Below are positions 49,905 to 58,923 of a stretch of DNA of 64,000 nucleotides, piece after piece. The DNA comes from Bradyrhizobium campsiandrae (GTDB lineage: Bacteria; Pseudomonadota; Alphaproteobacteria; Rhizobiales; Xanthobacteraceae): assembly GCF_014529705.1 (NCBI RefSeq), contig NZ_JAANIH010000020.1, positions 1 to 64,000 on the forward strand, written 5' to 3'. Within the stretch, counting starts at the first letter, position 1; the number at the start of each line of letters is the position of its first letter. The position numbers and the translations under genes are program-made. The notes under the pieces were generated by a model, which saw only the letters and a list, made by a program, of their open reading frames with translations, had not been told where the DNA came from and did no database searches.

Positions 49905-50957
49905 ATGAAGAAACATTTCGCACTCCCAATCGTCCTCACCGCCCTTCTCGTCGCGACGCCGAGCTTCGCCGCCGAGACCACGGGCGCAGGTTCAACCTTC
50001 GTTTCGCCCGTGATGGCGAAATGGATCGATGCCTACAAGGCCAAGACCGGCAACACCGTCAGCTATCAGGCGGTGGGATCGAGCATCGGTATCGGCTTGA
50101 TCAAGAAGGCCGCCGTCGATTTCGGCGCCACCGACATGCCGCTGGATCCCCGGGAACTCGACAAGCTCGGCATGATCCAGTTTCCAATAGTGATCGGCGG
50201 CGTCGTTCCTGTCGTCAACATCGACGGCATCAAGCCGGGCCAGATGCATTTCACCGGCGAGGTGCTCGCGGGCATCTATCTCGGCAGGATCAAGACCTGG
50301 AACGATCCGGCGATTCGCGACATCAATCCCGAATTGAAACTCCCGAGCACCCCGATCACCGTCGTGCATCGCATTGACGGCTCCGGCACGACGTTCAACT
50401 GGTCGAACTATCTCTCCAAGGTCAGCCCGCAATGGAAGAGCAGCGTCGGCGAAGGCACGTCGGTCGAATGGCCGGGCGGCCTCGGCGGCCGGGGCAATGA
50501 CGGCGTCGCCTCGCTCGTCAGCCTGGTGCCCGGCGCGATCGGCTACCTCGAATATGCCTATGCGCTGCAGCGGCTCGACAAGATCTCGTTCGGCGTGGTG
50601 CAGAACAGCGCCGGCCATTTCGTGGTGCCCGATGCGGCATCGTTCCAGGCGGCCGCCTCGAGCGCGGACTGGACCGCGGACAGGGATTTCCACCTCGTCC
50701 TCACCAACGCGCCGGGCGAGGATGCCTACCCGATCACCGCCACCACGTTCGTGGTGATGCCGAAGCAGCCGAAATCTCCGGAGCGGTCGGCGGCAGCGAT
50801 CGATTTCGTGCGCTGGTCGCTGGAGAGCGGGAAGACGCAGGCCGAAACGCTCAACTACGTTCCGCTGCCGCAAGCCCTGGTCCTGCAGATCGAGATGTAC
50901 TGGCAGCAGAGCCTTGGGCCGGCAATCATGACGGCGTCCGCCGGCAGCAAGCGATAA
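49905..50957 (+). CDS. pstS: PstS-like phosphate-binding protein
   Basis: The 350-residue precursor has a signal peptide (LPIVLTALLVATPSFAAE). PstS motifs are TGAGSTFVSPVMAKWIDAYK, GSSIGIGLIKKAAVDFGATD, VHRIDGSGTTFNWSNYLSK and GGRGNDGVASLV. The Thr/Ser, Asp and Arg phosphate ligands are all present. It should deliver phosphate to PstCAB, but no pstC, pstA, pstB or phoU follows, so it is an orphan in this window. Confidence 0.88.
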   Translation: MKKHFALPIVLTALLVATPSFAAETTGAGSTFVSPVMAKWIDAYKAKTGNTVSYQAVGSSIGIGLIKKAAVDFGATDMPLDPRELDKLGMIQFPIVIGGVVPVVNIDGIKPGQMHFTGEVLAGIYLGRIKTWNDPAIRDINPELKLPSTPITVVHRIDGSGTTFNWSNYLSKVSPQWKSSVGEGTSVEWPGGLGGRGNDGVASLVSLVPGAIGYLEYAYALQRLDKISFGVVQNSAGHFVVPDAASFQAAASSADWTADRDFHLVLTNAPGEDAYPITATTFVVMPKQPKSPERSAAAIDFVRWSLESGKTQAETLNYVPLPQALVLQIEMYWQQSLGPAIMTASAGSKR

Positions 50958-50980
50958 TACGCAAGCAGTGGCGCGCCGGC

Positions 50981-52204
50981 CTACGGCGCGCCAACGGCCT
51001 TGTCCGCAATGAGCGCTTCGATCTCGGCATCGCTCAGGCCCGCCTCGAGCAGCACTTCGCGTGAATGCTCGCCGAGGCGCGGCGCCATGCGGTGGATGCC
51101 AGCCGGGCTTTCGGAGAACTTTGTCGCGGGCCGCGCTTGCCGGATGCGACCTTCCGTGGGGTGATCGATCTCCGCAAACAGTTCGACCGCCGAAAGATGT
51201 GGTTGCTCGGTGATCTCGGTGAGACGCGCAAAAGCCGTGTGCGGCACGTCGAGGCGCAGCAGCAGCTCCTCCCACTCCGCAGTCGTGCGTGTCGGCCCGA
51301 TCTCGCTCATGCGGTCGTAGACCCTGTCGATATTCTGGGAGCGCAGCACGGGGTCGCGCACGCCGAGTTCCTCGATCAGCTCCGGGCGGCCGACGGCCTC
51401 GAAGAACGCGCACCAATTGTCGCCCGAATAGGGCAGCATGGTCAGCCAGCCATCCTTGGTCTTCACCGGGCGCCGGTTCTTCATGCGCTTGTAGCCGGTG
51501 GGACCGATCGGGGGATCGAAGGCATGGCCACCCAGCATTTCGATGCTGTTGAAACCCGCGATCGTCTCCAGCATCGGCACTTCGACCATCTGCCCCTGCC
51601 CGGTGCGCTCACGCCGGAACAGCGCGGCCGACACCGCCCCGACCATCGCCATGGCGCAGATCTTGTCGCCGATCAGGCTCGGAACGAATTTCGGCTCGTC
51701 GTCCGATCCGATCGATGAGGCCAGGCCCGAGGCGGCCTGAATGATCTCGTCGAATGCAGGTCGCGCCGCCCAGGGGCCGTCCTGGCCAAAACCGGTCGCG
51801 GCTGCGTAGATCAGCCGCGGATTGAGCTTTGCGCAGTCGGCGTAACCGAAGCCGAGCCGCGCCATCGCCGCGGGGCGCACATTGGTGACGAGCGCGTCGA
51901 CCGTCGGGATCAGTTTGGCCAGCGCCGCCTTGCCGCCGGGATGCTTCAGGTCGAGCGCGAGGCTGCGCTTGTTGCGGTTGACCGCCATGAACTGGCCGCT
52001 CATGCCGCGGTTGCGGAACAGGCCGGTGTAGCGCCAGGTGTCGCCGGCGGGCGGTTCGATCTTGATGACATCGGCGCCCCAGTCGCCGAGCATCTGCGCG
52101 GCATAGGGACCGAACAGCACGCTCGTCAGATCGAGAACACGGATACCGCTGAGGGGGCCTGATGGTGCCATCGTCGCTTCACTGTGGTTGGAGGGCGCAA
52201 TCAT
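50981..52204 (-). CDS. Class III (CaiB/BaiF) CoA-transferase, second
   Basis: The start is set at ATG 52204 (MIAPSNHSEA), giving 407 residues; ATG 52171 is an alternative and a TTG at 52213 is possible. Motifs are IRVLDLTSVLFGPYAAQMLG, GADVIKIEPP, NRNKRSLALDLKHP, and the catalytic Asp candidate in PSLIGDKICAMAMVGAV. It lies 12 bases after the stop of a liv-type binding protein and is the last gene of that run. The acid imported by the ABC system may be activated by it. Confidence 0.87.
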   Translation of the reverse strand: MIAPSNHSEATMAPSGPLSGIRVLDLTSVLFGPYAAQMLGDWGADVIKIEPPAGDTWRYTGLFRNRGMSGQFMAVNRNKRSLALDLKHPGGKAALAKLIPTVDALVTNVRPAAMARLGFGYADCAKLNPRLIYAAATGFGQDGPWAARPAFDEIIQAASGLASSIGSDDEPKFVPSLIGDKICAMAMVGAVSAALFRRERTGQGQMVEVPMLETIAGFNSIEMLGGHAFDPPIGPTGYKRMKNRRPVKTKDGWLTMLPYSGDNWCAFFEAVGRPELIEELGVRDPVLRSQNIDRVYDRMSEIGPTRTTAEWEELLLRLDVPHTAFARLTEITEQPHLSAVELFAEIDHPTEGRIRQARPATKFSESPAGIHRMAPRLGEHSREVLLEAGLSDAEIEALIADKAVGAP

Positions 52205-52216
52205 GATGCCCAAAGC

Positions 52217-53428
52217 CTATTCGCCGAGCACGTCGCCAAACAGCTCCCAGGATTTTCCATTGAATCGCGCCATCTGCAACTGGCGGATCGGCGTCACCTG
52301 CTCGGCCGACGTGTTGAGCTTGATGCCGGGGAGCAGCATCGGCAGCTCGACGTCCTTGAACGACTGCGCCTGCTTCATCAGGTTGGCGCGCGTGAGGTCG
52401 TTGCCGGCGCGCTGCAGCACCAGCTCCATCATCTGCGCCATGGTGTAGCCGGTGACGTTGAAGATGTCGGCGGGATCAGCGCCGGAATTGTAGGTCTTCA
52501 TCCATTCGCGCCAGGCCTTCATGCCGGCATCATTCTCCCAGCGCGGATCGCCGGGATCCTTCAGGAAGGCACCGGTGACGATGCCAACGGAATTCTCCAG
52601 GCCGGCCGGCGCCAACACCGACCCGACGGAATTGGAGACGGCCGGAACGATGATCTGCGGCTTCCAGCCGAGCTCGGCAACCTTCTTGATCGCCTGCGCT
52701 GCGAATTTCGGCGTGCACTCGTTGAAGAGCACGTCGGCGCCGGCGGCCTTGAACTTGACGATCTGGGAATCGACCGTCGCGTCCGTGGTCTCGTAGACCG
52801 CTTCCGACACGATCTGATTGACGTGCTCGCCGAGGCCTTCCTTGAAGCCCGCGAGATAATCGCGGCCGGGATCCTCGTTCGGCGTGATCACCGCGATCTT
52901 GGCGTCGGGCTTGTTTGCCAGAATCCACTTGGCGTAGATCCGCCCCTCGGTCCGGTAGGTCGGCTGCGAGCCGGTGGTCCAGGGGAAATGCTGCGGGTCG
53001 TTCCAGCGGCTGGCGCCGCTCGACGGGAACAGCTGCGGGACCTTCTTGGCATTGAGATATTTCTGCGCCGCGATGTTCGGGCCGGTCCCGAGCGAGGAGA
53101 ACATCGCCAAGACCTCGTCGCTCTCGACGAGACGACGGGTCTGCTCGACCGTCTTCGCCGGCGAATAGGCGTCGTCCATGCTCAGCAGCTCGACCTTGCG
53201 GCCGTTGATGCCGCCCTTGTCGTTCAGCATCTTGAAATAGGCGATCTCGGCGCGGCCGATCGCGGAATAGGCGGACGCCGGTCCCGAATAGGGCATGGTC
53301 TGGCCGAGCTTGATGCCGGTGTCGGTTGCACCGGTGTCGTAATTTCCGGCCGAGGCGATCGGGGCAGTGCCGAGAACGGCAAGCAGAGCGACGGCTCCGC
53401 CGGTGAACTTGAATCGTTGGCCGGCCAT
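52217..53428 (-). CDS. Branched-chain-type (LivK-like) ABC binding protein, copy 1
   Basis: ATG 53428 is preferred over ATG 53437 because AAGGAG lies nine bases before it. The 403-residue precursor has a signal peptide ending APIASA. The Peripla_BP_6 fold shows IKLGQTMPYSGPASAYSAIG, FSSLGTGPNIAAQKYLNAKK, and PNEDPGRDYLAGFKEGL. It is separated from livF by 224 bases and is a second binding protein for the same transporter genes, distinct from the one at 57444. Confidence 0.87.
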   Translation of the reverse strand: MAGQRFKFTGGAVALLAVLGTAPIASAGNYDTGATDTGIKLGQTMPYSGPASAYSAIGRAEIAYFKMLNDKGGINGRKVELLSMDDAYSPAKTVEQTRRLVESDEVLAMFSSLGTGPNIAAQKYLNAKKVPQLFPSSGASRWNDPQHFPWTTGSQPTYRTEGRIYAKWILANKPDAKIAVITPNEDPGRDYLAGFKEGLGEHVNQIVSEAVYETTDATVDSQIVKFKAAGADVLFNECTPKFAAQAIKKVAELGWKPQIIVPAVSNSVGSVLAPAGLENSVGIVTGAFLKDPGDPRWENDAGMKAWREWMKTYNSGADPADIFNVTGYTMAQMMELVLQRAGNDLTRANLMKQAQSFKDVELPMLLPGIKLNTSAEQVTPIRQLQMARFNGKSWELFGDVLGE

Positions 53429-53652
53429 GCGCGGCATCTCCTTCCCCGGCGGAGTGCATCGACGCGCAGGCCGGCAAGGCCGCGGTCAACGTCCTCCACT
53501 TCTGTTCTTGGTTATCATCGGCCGCATCGTTTGCGATGACGGCGAGGCAGACGATACCTCGATTGGCGGGCGTGAGATGTAGCGTAGAATTCAGATGCGT
53601 ATGCGCGAACCGCAGCGGTTATATGCTGCCGGTCGACCGGCGGACCGCCGCG

Positions 53653-54348
53653 TCAGACCTCGAGCCATTCCTGCCGCACGGCGGCATTGGCCTTGAGCTC
53701 GTCGGGCGTGCCCTCGAACACGACGCGGCCGTGGCCCATGATGTAGACGCGCTTGGAGATGCGCATCGCGATCGAGAGCTTCTGCTCGACGAGGAGAATG
53801 GCAACGCCGGCCTGTGCAATGCGGGCGATGAGATCGCCGACCTGCTGCACGATCAGCGGCGCGAGGCCCTCGGTCGGCTCGTCGATCATGATCAGATCGG
53901 GATCGCCCATCAGCGTGCGGCATGTCGTCAGCATCTGCTTCTCGCCGCCGGACAGCACCCCGGCGGCCGTGTCGGCGCGCGCGGCGAGATTGGGGAACAT
54001 GTCGAGCATGTCCTGCAGCCGCCATTTGCCGGGACGGCGGGTGTCCTTGATGCCGAGCAGGAGATTCTGCCGGACGGTCAGGCTCGGGAAGATGTCGCGA
54101 TGTTCGGGGACATAGCCAAGCCCAAGGCGCGCGATCTTGTAGCTGGGCAGGCCTGCGATGTCCCTGCCCTTGAAGCGGATCGTGCCTTGCGGGGCGACCT
54201 CGCCCATGATCGCCTTGACCGTGGTGGAGCGGCCGACGCCGTTGCGTCCCAACAGGCTCACGACCTCGCCGGCGGCGACGTCGAGGTCGACGCCCTGCAG
54301 GATGTGGCTCTTGCCGTAATAGGCGTGGAGATCCCTGACCTCGAGCAT
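53653..54348 (-). CDS. livF: LivF-type ABC ATP-binding protein with Arg in Walker A
   Basis: ATG 54348 gives 231 residues, the LivF length; the longer frame covers livG. Motifs are the Walker A GRNGVGRST (34-42), VLSGGEKQM signature, LIMIDEPTEGLAPL Walker B, and a switch region ILLVEQKL. The invariant Walker A lysine is replaced by Arg40 (codon CGC at 54229-54231). That may lower or alter ATP hydrolysis, leaving LivG as the main motor. It overlaps livG by one base. Confidence 0.88.
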   Translation of the reverse strand: MLEVRDLHAYYGKSHILQGVDLDVAAGEVVSLLGRNGVGRSTTVKAIMGEVAPQGTIRFKGRDIAGLPSYKIARLGLGYVPEHRDIFPSLTVRQNLLLGIKDTRRPGKWRLQDMLDMFPNLAARADTAAGVLSGGEKQMLTTCRTLMGDPDLIMIDEPTEGLAPLIVQQVGDLIARIAQAGVAILLVEQKLSIAMRISKRVYIMGHGRVVFEGTPDELKANAAVRQEWLEV

Positions 54349-55097
54349 CAGTGCGCTTCCTCGCCGAGATAGGCTTCCTTGACCTTGGGATCGCGCCGGA
54401 TCTCTTCCGGCGTACCCGAGGCGATGATGTGGCCGTAGACCAGCACCGAGATGCGGTCGGCAAGGCCGAACACGACGCTCATGTCGTGCTCGACGATCAC
54501 GAGCGTCTTGCCCTCGGTCAGCCGCCGGATCAGCGACACCGCGCGATCGGTCTCGGCGTGGCTCATGCCCGCGGTCGGCTCGTCCAGCATGACGACGGTG
54601 GCGCCGCCCGCGATGGTGATCCCGATCTCGAGCTCGCGCTGCTCGGCATAGGTCAGGAGCCCGGCCGGAACGTCGCGCCGGTGCGTGAGATGAATGTCGT
54701 CCAGGATCTGCGCGGTGCGCTGGCGCACCTCGGGCAGGCTGTCGACGTTCTTCCAGAACGCATAGCGATGCCCGGTCGCCCACAGCACGGCGCAGCGCAC
54801 GTTCTCCCAGACCGTCATGCGCGCGAACACGTTGGTGACCTGGAACGAGCGCGACAGGCCGCGGCGGTTGATCTCGAACGGCCGCAAGCCCGAGATCAGG
54901 TCGCCGTTCAGCCTCACCTCGCCCGAGGTCGGCTTGATGTGGCCGCTGATCAGGTTGAAGGTCGTGGACTTGCCGGCGCCGTTCGGGCCGATGATGGCGT
55001 GCCGCTCCCCCTTGGCGACGCTCAGATTGAGGTCGCGGATGATGCCGACATTGCCGAAGCGCTTTTCGACGGCGCGGACTTCGATGGCTGCGGTCAT
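54348..55097 (-). CDS. livG: LivG-type ABC ATP-binding protein
   Basis: The 249-residue ATPase has canonical Walker A GPNGAGKSTTFNLISG, the LivG Q-loop GLSRSFQVTNVFARMTV, signature LTYAEQRELEIG, Walker B VVMLDEPTAGM and VIVEHDM. Its start overlaps livM by four bases (ATGA). It should provide the conserved nucleotide site of the LivFG pair. Confidence 0.92.
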   Translation of the reverse strand: MTAAIEVRAVEKRFGNVGIIRDLNLSVAKGERHAIIGPNGAGKSTTFNLISGHIKPTSGEVRLNGDLISGLRPFEINRRGLSRSFQVTNVFARMTVWENVRCAVLWATGHRYAFWKNVDSLPEVRQRTAQILDDIHLTHRRDVPAGLLTYAEQRELEIGITIAGGATVVMLDEPTAGMSHAETDRAVSLIRRLTEGKTLVIVEHDMSVVFGLADRISVLVYGHIIASGTPEEIRRDPKVKEAYLGEEAH

Positions 55098-56386
55098 GCC
55101 AGATACCCCCGGTCACGTGCGACCGTGGCGGCACGATCCCATGCCTCAGCGATCCGCCGCCAGGTCAGCCGCGCGACGAAGAAGCCGCCGACGACGAGAA
55201 TTGCCGCGGTGAGCCATGTCACCGGCGACGTCGCACGAAAGGCGATGCCGAACATGTTGATGGGATCGCCGCCGGAGAAGCGCGCGACGGTCTCGATCGT
55301 CAGGATCACGCCGCAGGCCAGCGCGACCGTCGGCACAACAGCGACGAAATAGGACGGGATCACGGTCCATAACGTTCCGGCGCGGATCAGCGGCCGGTGC
55401 ATCATCAACAGGCCGGCGATGCCGCCCGGCGAATACATCACGATGCCGATGAAGATGATGCCGAAATAGAGCTGCCAGGCCGTGGTGAGGTTGGTCAGCC
55501 CGAGCTGCAGATAGGTCACCAGGATCGCCCCCAGGATCGGGCCGAAGAAGAAGGCGGTGCCGCCGATGAAGGTCGAGAACAGCACAAGGCCGGACTGGAT
55601 CGCGCCGAGATAGGCGGAGTTGGCGATCTCGAAATTGATCGCGGCGAGACCGCCGGCGATGCCGGCGAAGAAGCCCGCGAAGCAGAAGGCGAAGTAACGG
55701 ACCACATGCGGATCGTAGCCGATGAACTGGACGCGCTCCGGATTGTCGCGGACCGCATTGCAGATCCGCCCGAGCGGCGTCCGCGTCAGCGCGTACATCG
55801 CGACCGCCGACAGCACCAGCCAGAAGGCAATGAGATAGTAGACCTGGAGCTGCGGCCCGAACGACCAGCCGAGCAATTTGGGCAGCGCGGTGCGGTCCGT
55901 GGTGATGCCGGACTCGCCGCCGAATACGGAGCGCAGGATCAGCGAAGACGACGCCACCAGTTCGCCGATGCCGAGCGAGATCATGGCGAACACCGTGCCG
56001 GCACGCTTGGTCATGACCCAGCCGATGATCATCGCGAATGCGAGACCACCTATGCCGCCGAACAGCGGGATGAAGGGCAGCGGGATCGGCCAGCCATGCG
56101 ACACCACCGCATTCATCATGTGACAGGCCGCGAAGCCGCCAAGGCCGTAATGCACGGCGTGACCGAACGACAACAGGCCGGTCTGGCCGAGCAGGATGTT
56201 GTAGGACAGCGCGAACACGATCGCGATGCCGATCAGGCTGAACGAGGTGAGGGAGCCGCCGGAGGAGAAGATCATCGGCAGCACGATCAAAATGACGATG
56301 CCGAGCAGCCAGACGCCGTAGAAGCGCAGGCTACCGCCGGCAGGCTCTGCCGCCATCTTGGAGGTCGAAGTCGCGGCTGTGGTCAT
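55094..56386 (-). CDS. livM: LivM-type branched-chain ABC permease
   Basis: The 430-residue permease has about ten membrane helices. The conserved LivM segments are NILLGQTGLLSFGHAVHYGL, VRDNPERVQFIGYDPHVVRY and GTAFFFGPILGAILVTYLQL. An extra ~100 C-terminal residues with two to three more helices extend past the usual LivM end. It overlaps livH (ATGA) upstream and livG downstream. Confidence 0.9.
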   Translation of the reverse strand: MTTAATSTSKMAAEPAGGSLRFYGVWLLGIVILIVLPMIFSSGGSLTSFSLIGIAIVFALSYNILLGQTGLLSFGHAVHYGLGGFAACHMMNAVVSHGWPIPLPFIPLFGGIGGLAFAMIIGWVMTKRAGTVFAMISLGIGELVASSSLILRSVFGGESGITTDRTALPKLLGWSFGPQLQVYYLIAFWLVLSAVAMYALTRTPLGRICNAVRDNPERVQFIGYDPHVVRYFAFCFAGFFAGIAGGLAAINFEIANSAYLGAIQSGLVLFSTFIGGTAFFFGPILGAILVTYLQLGLTNLTTAWQLYFGIIFIGIVMYSPGGIAGLLMMHRPLIRAGTLWTVIPSYFVAVVPTVALACGVILTIETVARFSGGDPINMFGIAFRATSPVTWLTAAILVVGGFFVARLTWRRIAEAWDRAATVARDRGYLA

Positions 56387-57330
56387 GATTCACGCGTCCC
56401 CATCAGGCCCATGGGGCGTACGATCAGAATGATCACCAGCAGCAGATATGGAACGATCGGCGCGACCTGCGCGATCGTGACGTTCCAGATGTCCGTAAGA
56501 ACGGAGGGTCCCGCCGAGGGATCGAGCGGGCCGAAGGCACTCGCGAGCGAGCCGTTCAGCGCAACCGCAAAGGTCTGCACCAGGCCGATGACGAGCGAGG
56601 CGATGAAGGCGCCGGGCAAGGAGCCGAGGCCGCCGAACACGATGACCACGAACAGGATCGGCCCGAGCGCCGCCGCCATGTCGGACTGCGTCACCAGCGC
56701 GGGACCCGCGATGACGCCGGCAAGGCCCGCCAGCGCGCTGCCGACGCCGAACACCACCATGAACACGCGCCCGACATTGTGGCCGAGATGCCCGACCATG
56801 TGCGGATGCGTCAGCGCCGCCTGCACGATCAGGCCGACCCGGGTGCGCTTGAGCACGATCAGGAGCGCCACGAAAATGACGACCGATACGGCCAGCATGA
56901 AGATCTTGTAGGCGGGATAGTTGGTCGAGAAGATCGTGAAGGCCGGGAAATCAAGCAAGGCCGGCACGCGGTAGTCGAGCGGGCTCTTGCCCCAGATCAT
57001 CGAGACGATCTCTTCGATCGCGAAAGCCAGGCCGAAGGTCAGCAAGAGTTCGGCGACGTGGCCGTGCTTGTGGGTGTTGCGCAGGCCGTAGCGCTCCACC
57101 ACCATCCCGATGGCGCCGACCAGCAGCGGCGCCAGCACCAGCGCCGGCCAGAAGCCGATCCATTTCGTGAGCTGGAAGCCGAAGAAGGCGCCGAGCATGT
57201 AGAAGCTGGCATGCGCGAAATTGAGCACGCCCATCATGCTGAAGATGACGGTGAGCCCGCTCGACAGCAGGAAGAGCAGCATGCCGAATAGCACACCGTT
57301 CAGGGTCGAAATGACAATGAGTTCAAGCAC
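56383..57330 (-). CDS. livH: LivH-type branched-chain ABC permease
   Basis: The start is a GTG at 57330. The 315-residue permease shows LivH signatures VLNFAHASFYMLGAFFGFQL, AELLLTFGLAFAIEEIV and IVFGGLGSLPGAFIASLVIG, with about eight helices. It is the first membrane component after the binding-protein gene at 57444 and is coupled to livM. Confidence 0.92.
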   Translation of the reverse strand: MLELIVISTLNGVLFGMLLFLLSSGLTVIFSMMGVLNFAHASFYMLGAFFGFQLTKWIGFWPALVLAPLLVGAIGMVVERYGLRNTHKHGHVAELLLTFGLAFAIEEIVSMIWGKSPLDYRVPALLDFPAFTIFSTNYPAYKIFMLAVSVVIFVALLIVLKRTRVGLIVQAALTHPHMVGHLGHNVGRVFMVVFGVGSALAGLAGVIAGPALVTQSDMAAALGPILFVVIVFGGLGSLPGAFIASLVIGLVQTFAVALNGSLASAFGPLDPSAGPSVLTDIWNVTIAQVAPIVPYLLLVIILIVRPMGLMGTRES

Positions 57331-57443
57331 AGCCCACTCGCCTATGGCCGGGGCCCGATGGCCCCGGTGAAGATCGTCCGATCAAGCGCAGTCCTCCCGC
57401 CGTCGTCCCGCGGCCGGCCGCGGGACAACGGCAGGCTTCGTGA

Positions 57444-58676
57444 TTACGGGCGCACCATCTTGCAGGTCGTGGAGACCATGGCCTGCGGCGTATCGACCTT
57501 CGAAACCAGATGCCAGCCCCAGCCGGTGTTCTCCTCGTCGAACGGCTCGTTCGCGGCCAGCTTGCCGAAGGAGGAGATGTAAATCGGCTGGAAAAACTGG
57601 TGGTCGTCCTTGCGCATGATGCCCTGGCCCCCGTCGAGAACCTCGAACTTCAGGTCCTCGAGCGCTGCTGCGACCTTGATCGGATCGATCGAGTTGGCCT
57701 TCTCGGCCGCCGCCTTGAACATCCGCATCTCGTTGACGGCACGCGGGTACCAAAGCGACAAATTGACCTTGGCGCGGAACGCCTTCTCGAAATCCATCGC
57801 GGCTTGGTTCCCCGAATTGGCAAAGCCTTCGGTGATCTGGAAGACCTGGTGGTCGAGACCGGTCTGCTTGATCGCGGTGGGACCGCCGGCGCCGCCGGCA
57901 TAATAGGTGTACCAGTTGACCTTCAGGCCGGCATCGGCAGCGGCCTTGAGCAGCAGCGCAATGTCCTGGCCCCAATTGCCGGTGACGACGCTGTCGGCGC
58001 CGGATGCCTTGATCTTGGCGATATAGGGCGAGAAATCGGTGACCTTGAGCAGCGGATGCAGCTCGTCGCCGACGATCTGGATGTCAGGCCGCTTCGCACC
58101 CAGCATCTTGCGCGCATCTGATCGCACCGACTGGCCGAACGAATAGTCCTGATTGATGAGATAGACTTTTTTGATCGACGGGACGTCCTTCATGTAGTTG
58201 GTGAGCGCTTCCATCTTGATGTCGGAGCTGGCATCCCAGCGGAAATGCCAGTAGCTGCATTTCTCGTTGGTCAGGCTCGGATCGACCGCGGCGTAGTTGA
58301 AGTACAGAACTTCCTTGCCGGGATTGCGCGTGTTGTTCTTGGTGACGAAATCCGAGAGCGCTGCGCCGACGGAGGAGCCGTTGCCCTGCGTGATGTAGTG
58401 GGCGCCGGCGTCGATCGCCTTCTGGGCCTGCACCAGGCTTTCCTGCGGATTGGTCTTGTTGTCCAGCGGCAGGATCTCGATCTTGTGGCCGAGAATGCCG
58501 CCCTTGGCGTTGATCTCGTCGGCCAGATATTGGAACGTCTTCAGACCGCCCTCGCCGACACTGGCGCCGCCGCCCGAGAGCGGATCGATATAGCCGATCT
58601 TGATGGTGTCCTCGGCCGACGCTGCATGACCAAGCATCGGCGTGATCACGGCAATGGCCAAAGTAAGCTTGCGCAT
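57444..58676 (-). CDS. Branched-chain-type (LivK-like) ABC binding protein, copy 2
   Basis: The 410-residue precursor begins MRKLTLAIAVITPMLGHAAS, a signal peptide. The Peripla_BP_6 fold shows IKIGYIDPLSGGGASVGEGG, KIEILPLDNKTNPQESLVQA, and YLINQDYSFGQSVRSDA. It is the first gene of the liv run. A short palindrome lies 22 bases before its start. Such proteins in Bradyrhizobium bind amino acids, amides or aromatic acids; the ligand is unknown. Confidence 0.88.
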   Translation of the reverse strand: MRKLTLAIAVITPMLGHAASAEDTIKIGYIDPLSGGGASVGEGGLKTFQYLADEINAKGGILGHKIEILPLDNKTNPQESLVQAQKAIDAGAHYITQGNGSSVGAALSDFVTKNNTRNPGKEVLYFNYAAVDPSLTNEKCSYWHFRWDASSDIKMEALTNYMKDVPSIKKVYLINQDYSFGQSVRSDARKMLGAKRPDIQIVGDELHPLLKVTDFSPYIAKIKASGADSVVTGNWGQDIALLLKAAADAGLKVNWYTYYAGGAGGPTAIKQTGLDHQVFQITEGFANSGNQAAMDFEKAFRAKVNLSLWYPRAVNEMRMFKAAAEKANSIDPIKVAAALEDLKFEVLDGGQGIMRKDDHQFFQPIYISSFGKLAANEPFDEENTGWGWHLVSKVDTPQAMVSTTCKMVRP

Positions 58677-58697
58677 TATTTTGTTTCCTCGCTGGCT

Positions 58698-58713
58698 ATC
58701 GACTTTAGTCGAT
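58698..58713. promoter_or_regulatory. Palindrome in the liv operon leader
   Basis: ATCGACT-TT-AGTCGAT is a perfect 7-2-7 palindrome ending 22 bases from the livK-type start. It may be an operator or a leader hairpin. The rest of 58677-58923 shows nothing recognisable. Confidence 0.4.
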
Positions 58714-58923
58714 GGGGCTTTTGCGCATGATGCAGCGCAATTTCATCGCCCTAATGAGCAGAACGAACCTTGCTTTTCAAGCGCAACAGACCGTCGCCGG
58801 GGGCAGCCAGCATGAAATGTGGTGCGGCGGCCCAGCCCGTCCGCGACATTCCGCGACAAGGAATAGAGCGCAACGGGAAAACCCGGCAGGCTTCGCTTTG
58901 GACCGGGCCGCTTTTTCGGGCAG

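Noticed and set aside
52184..53539. 451-codon plus-strand open frame
   Set aside because: It is antisense to the LivK-like binding protein, which has a signal peptide and fold motifs.
56779..57291. 170-residue His/Glu-rich plus-strand frame
   Set aside because: It is antisense to livH and its composition mirrors hydrophobic codons of that gene.
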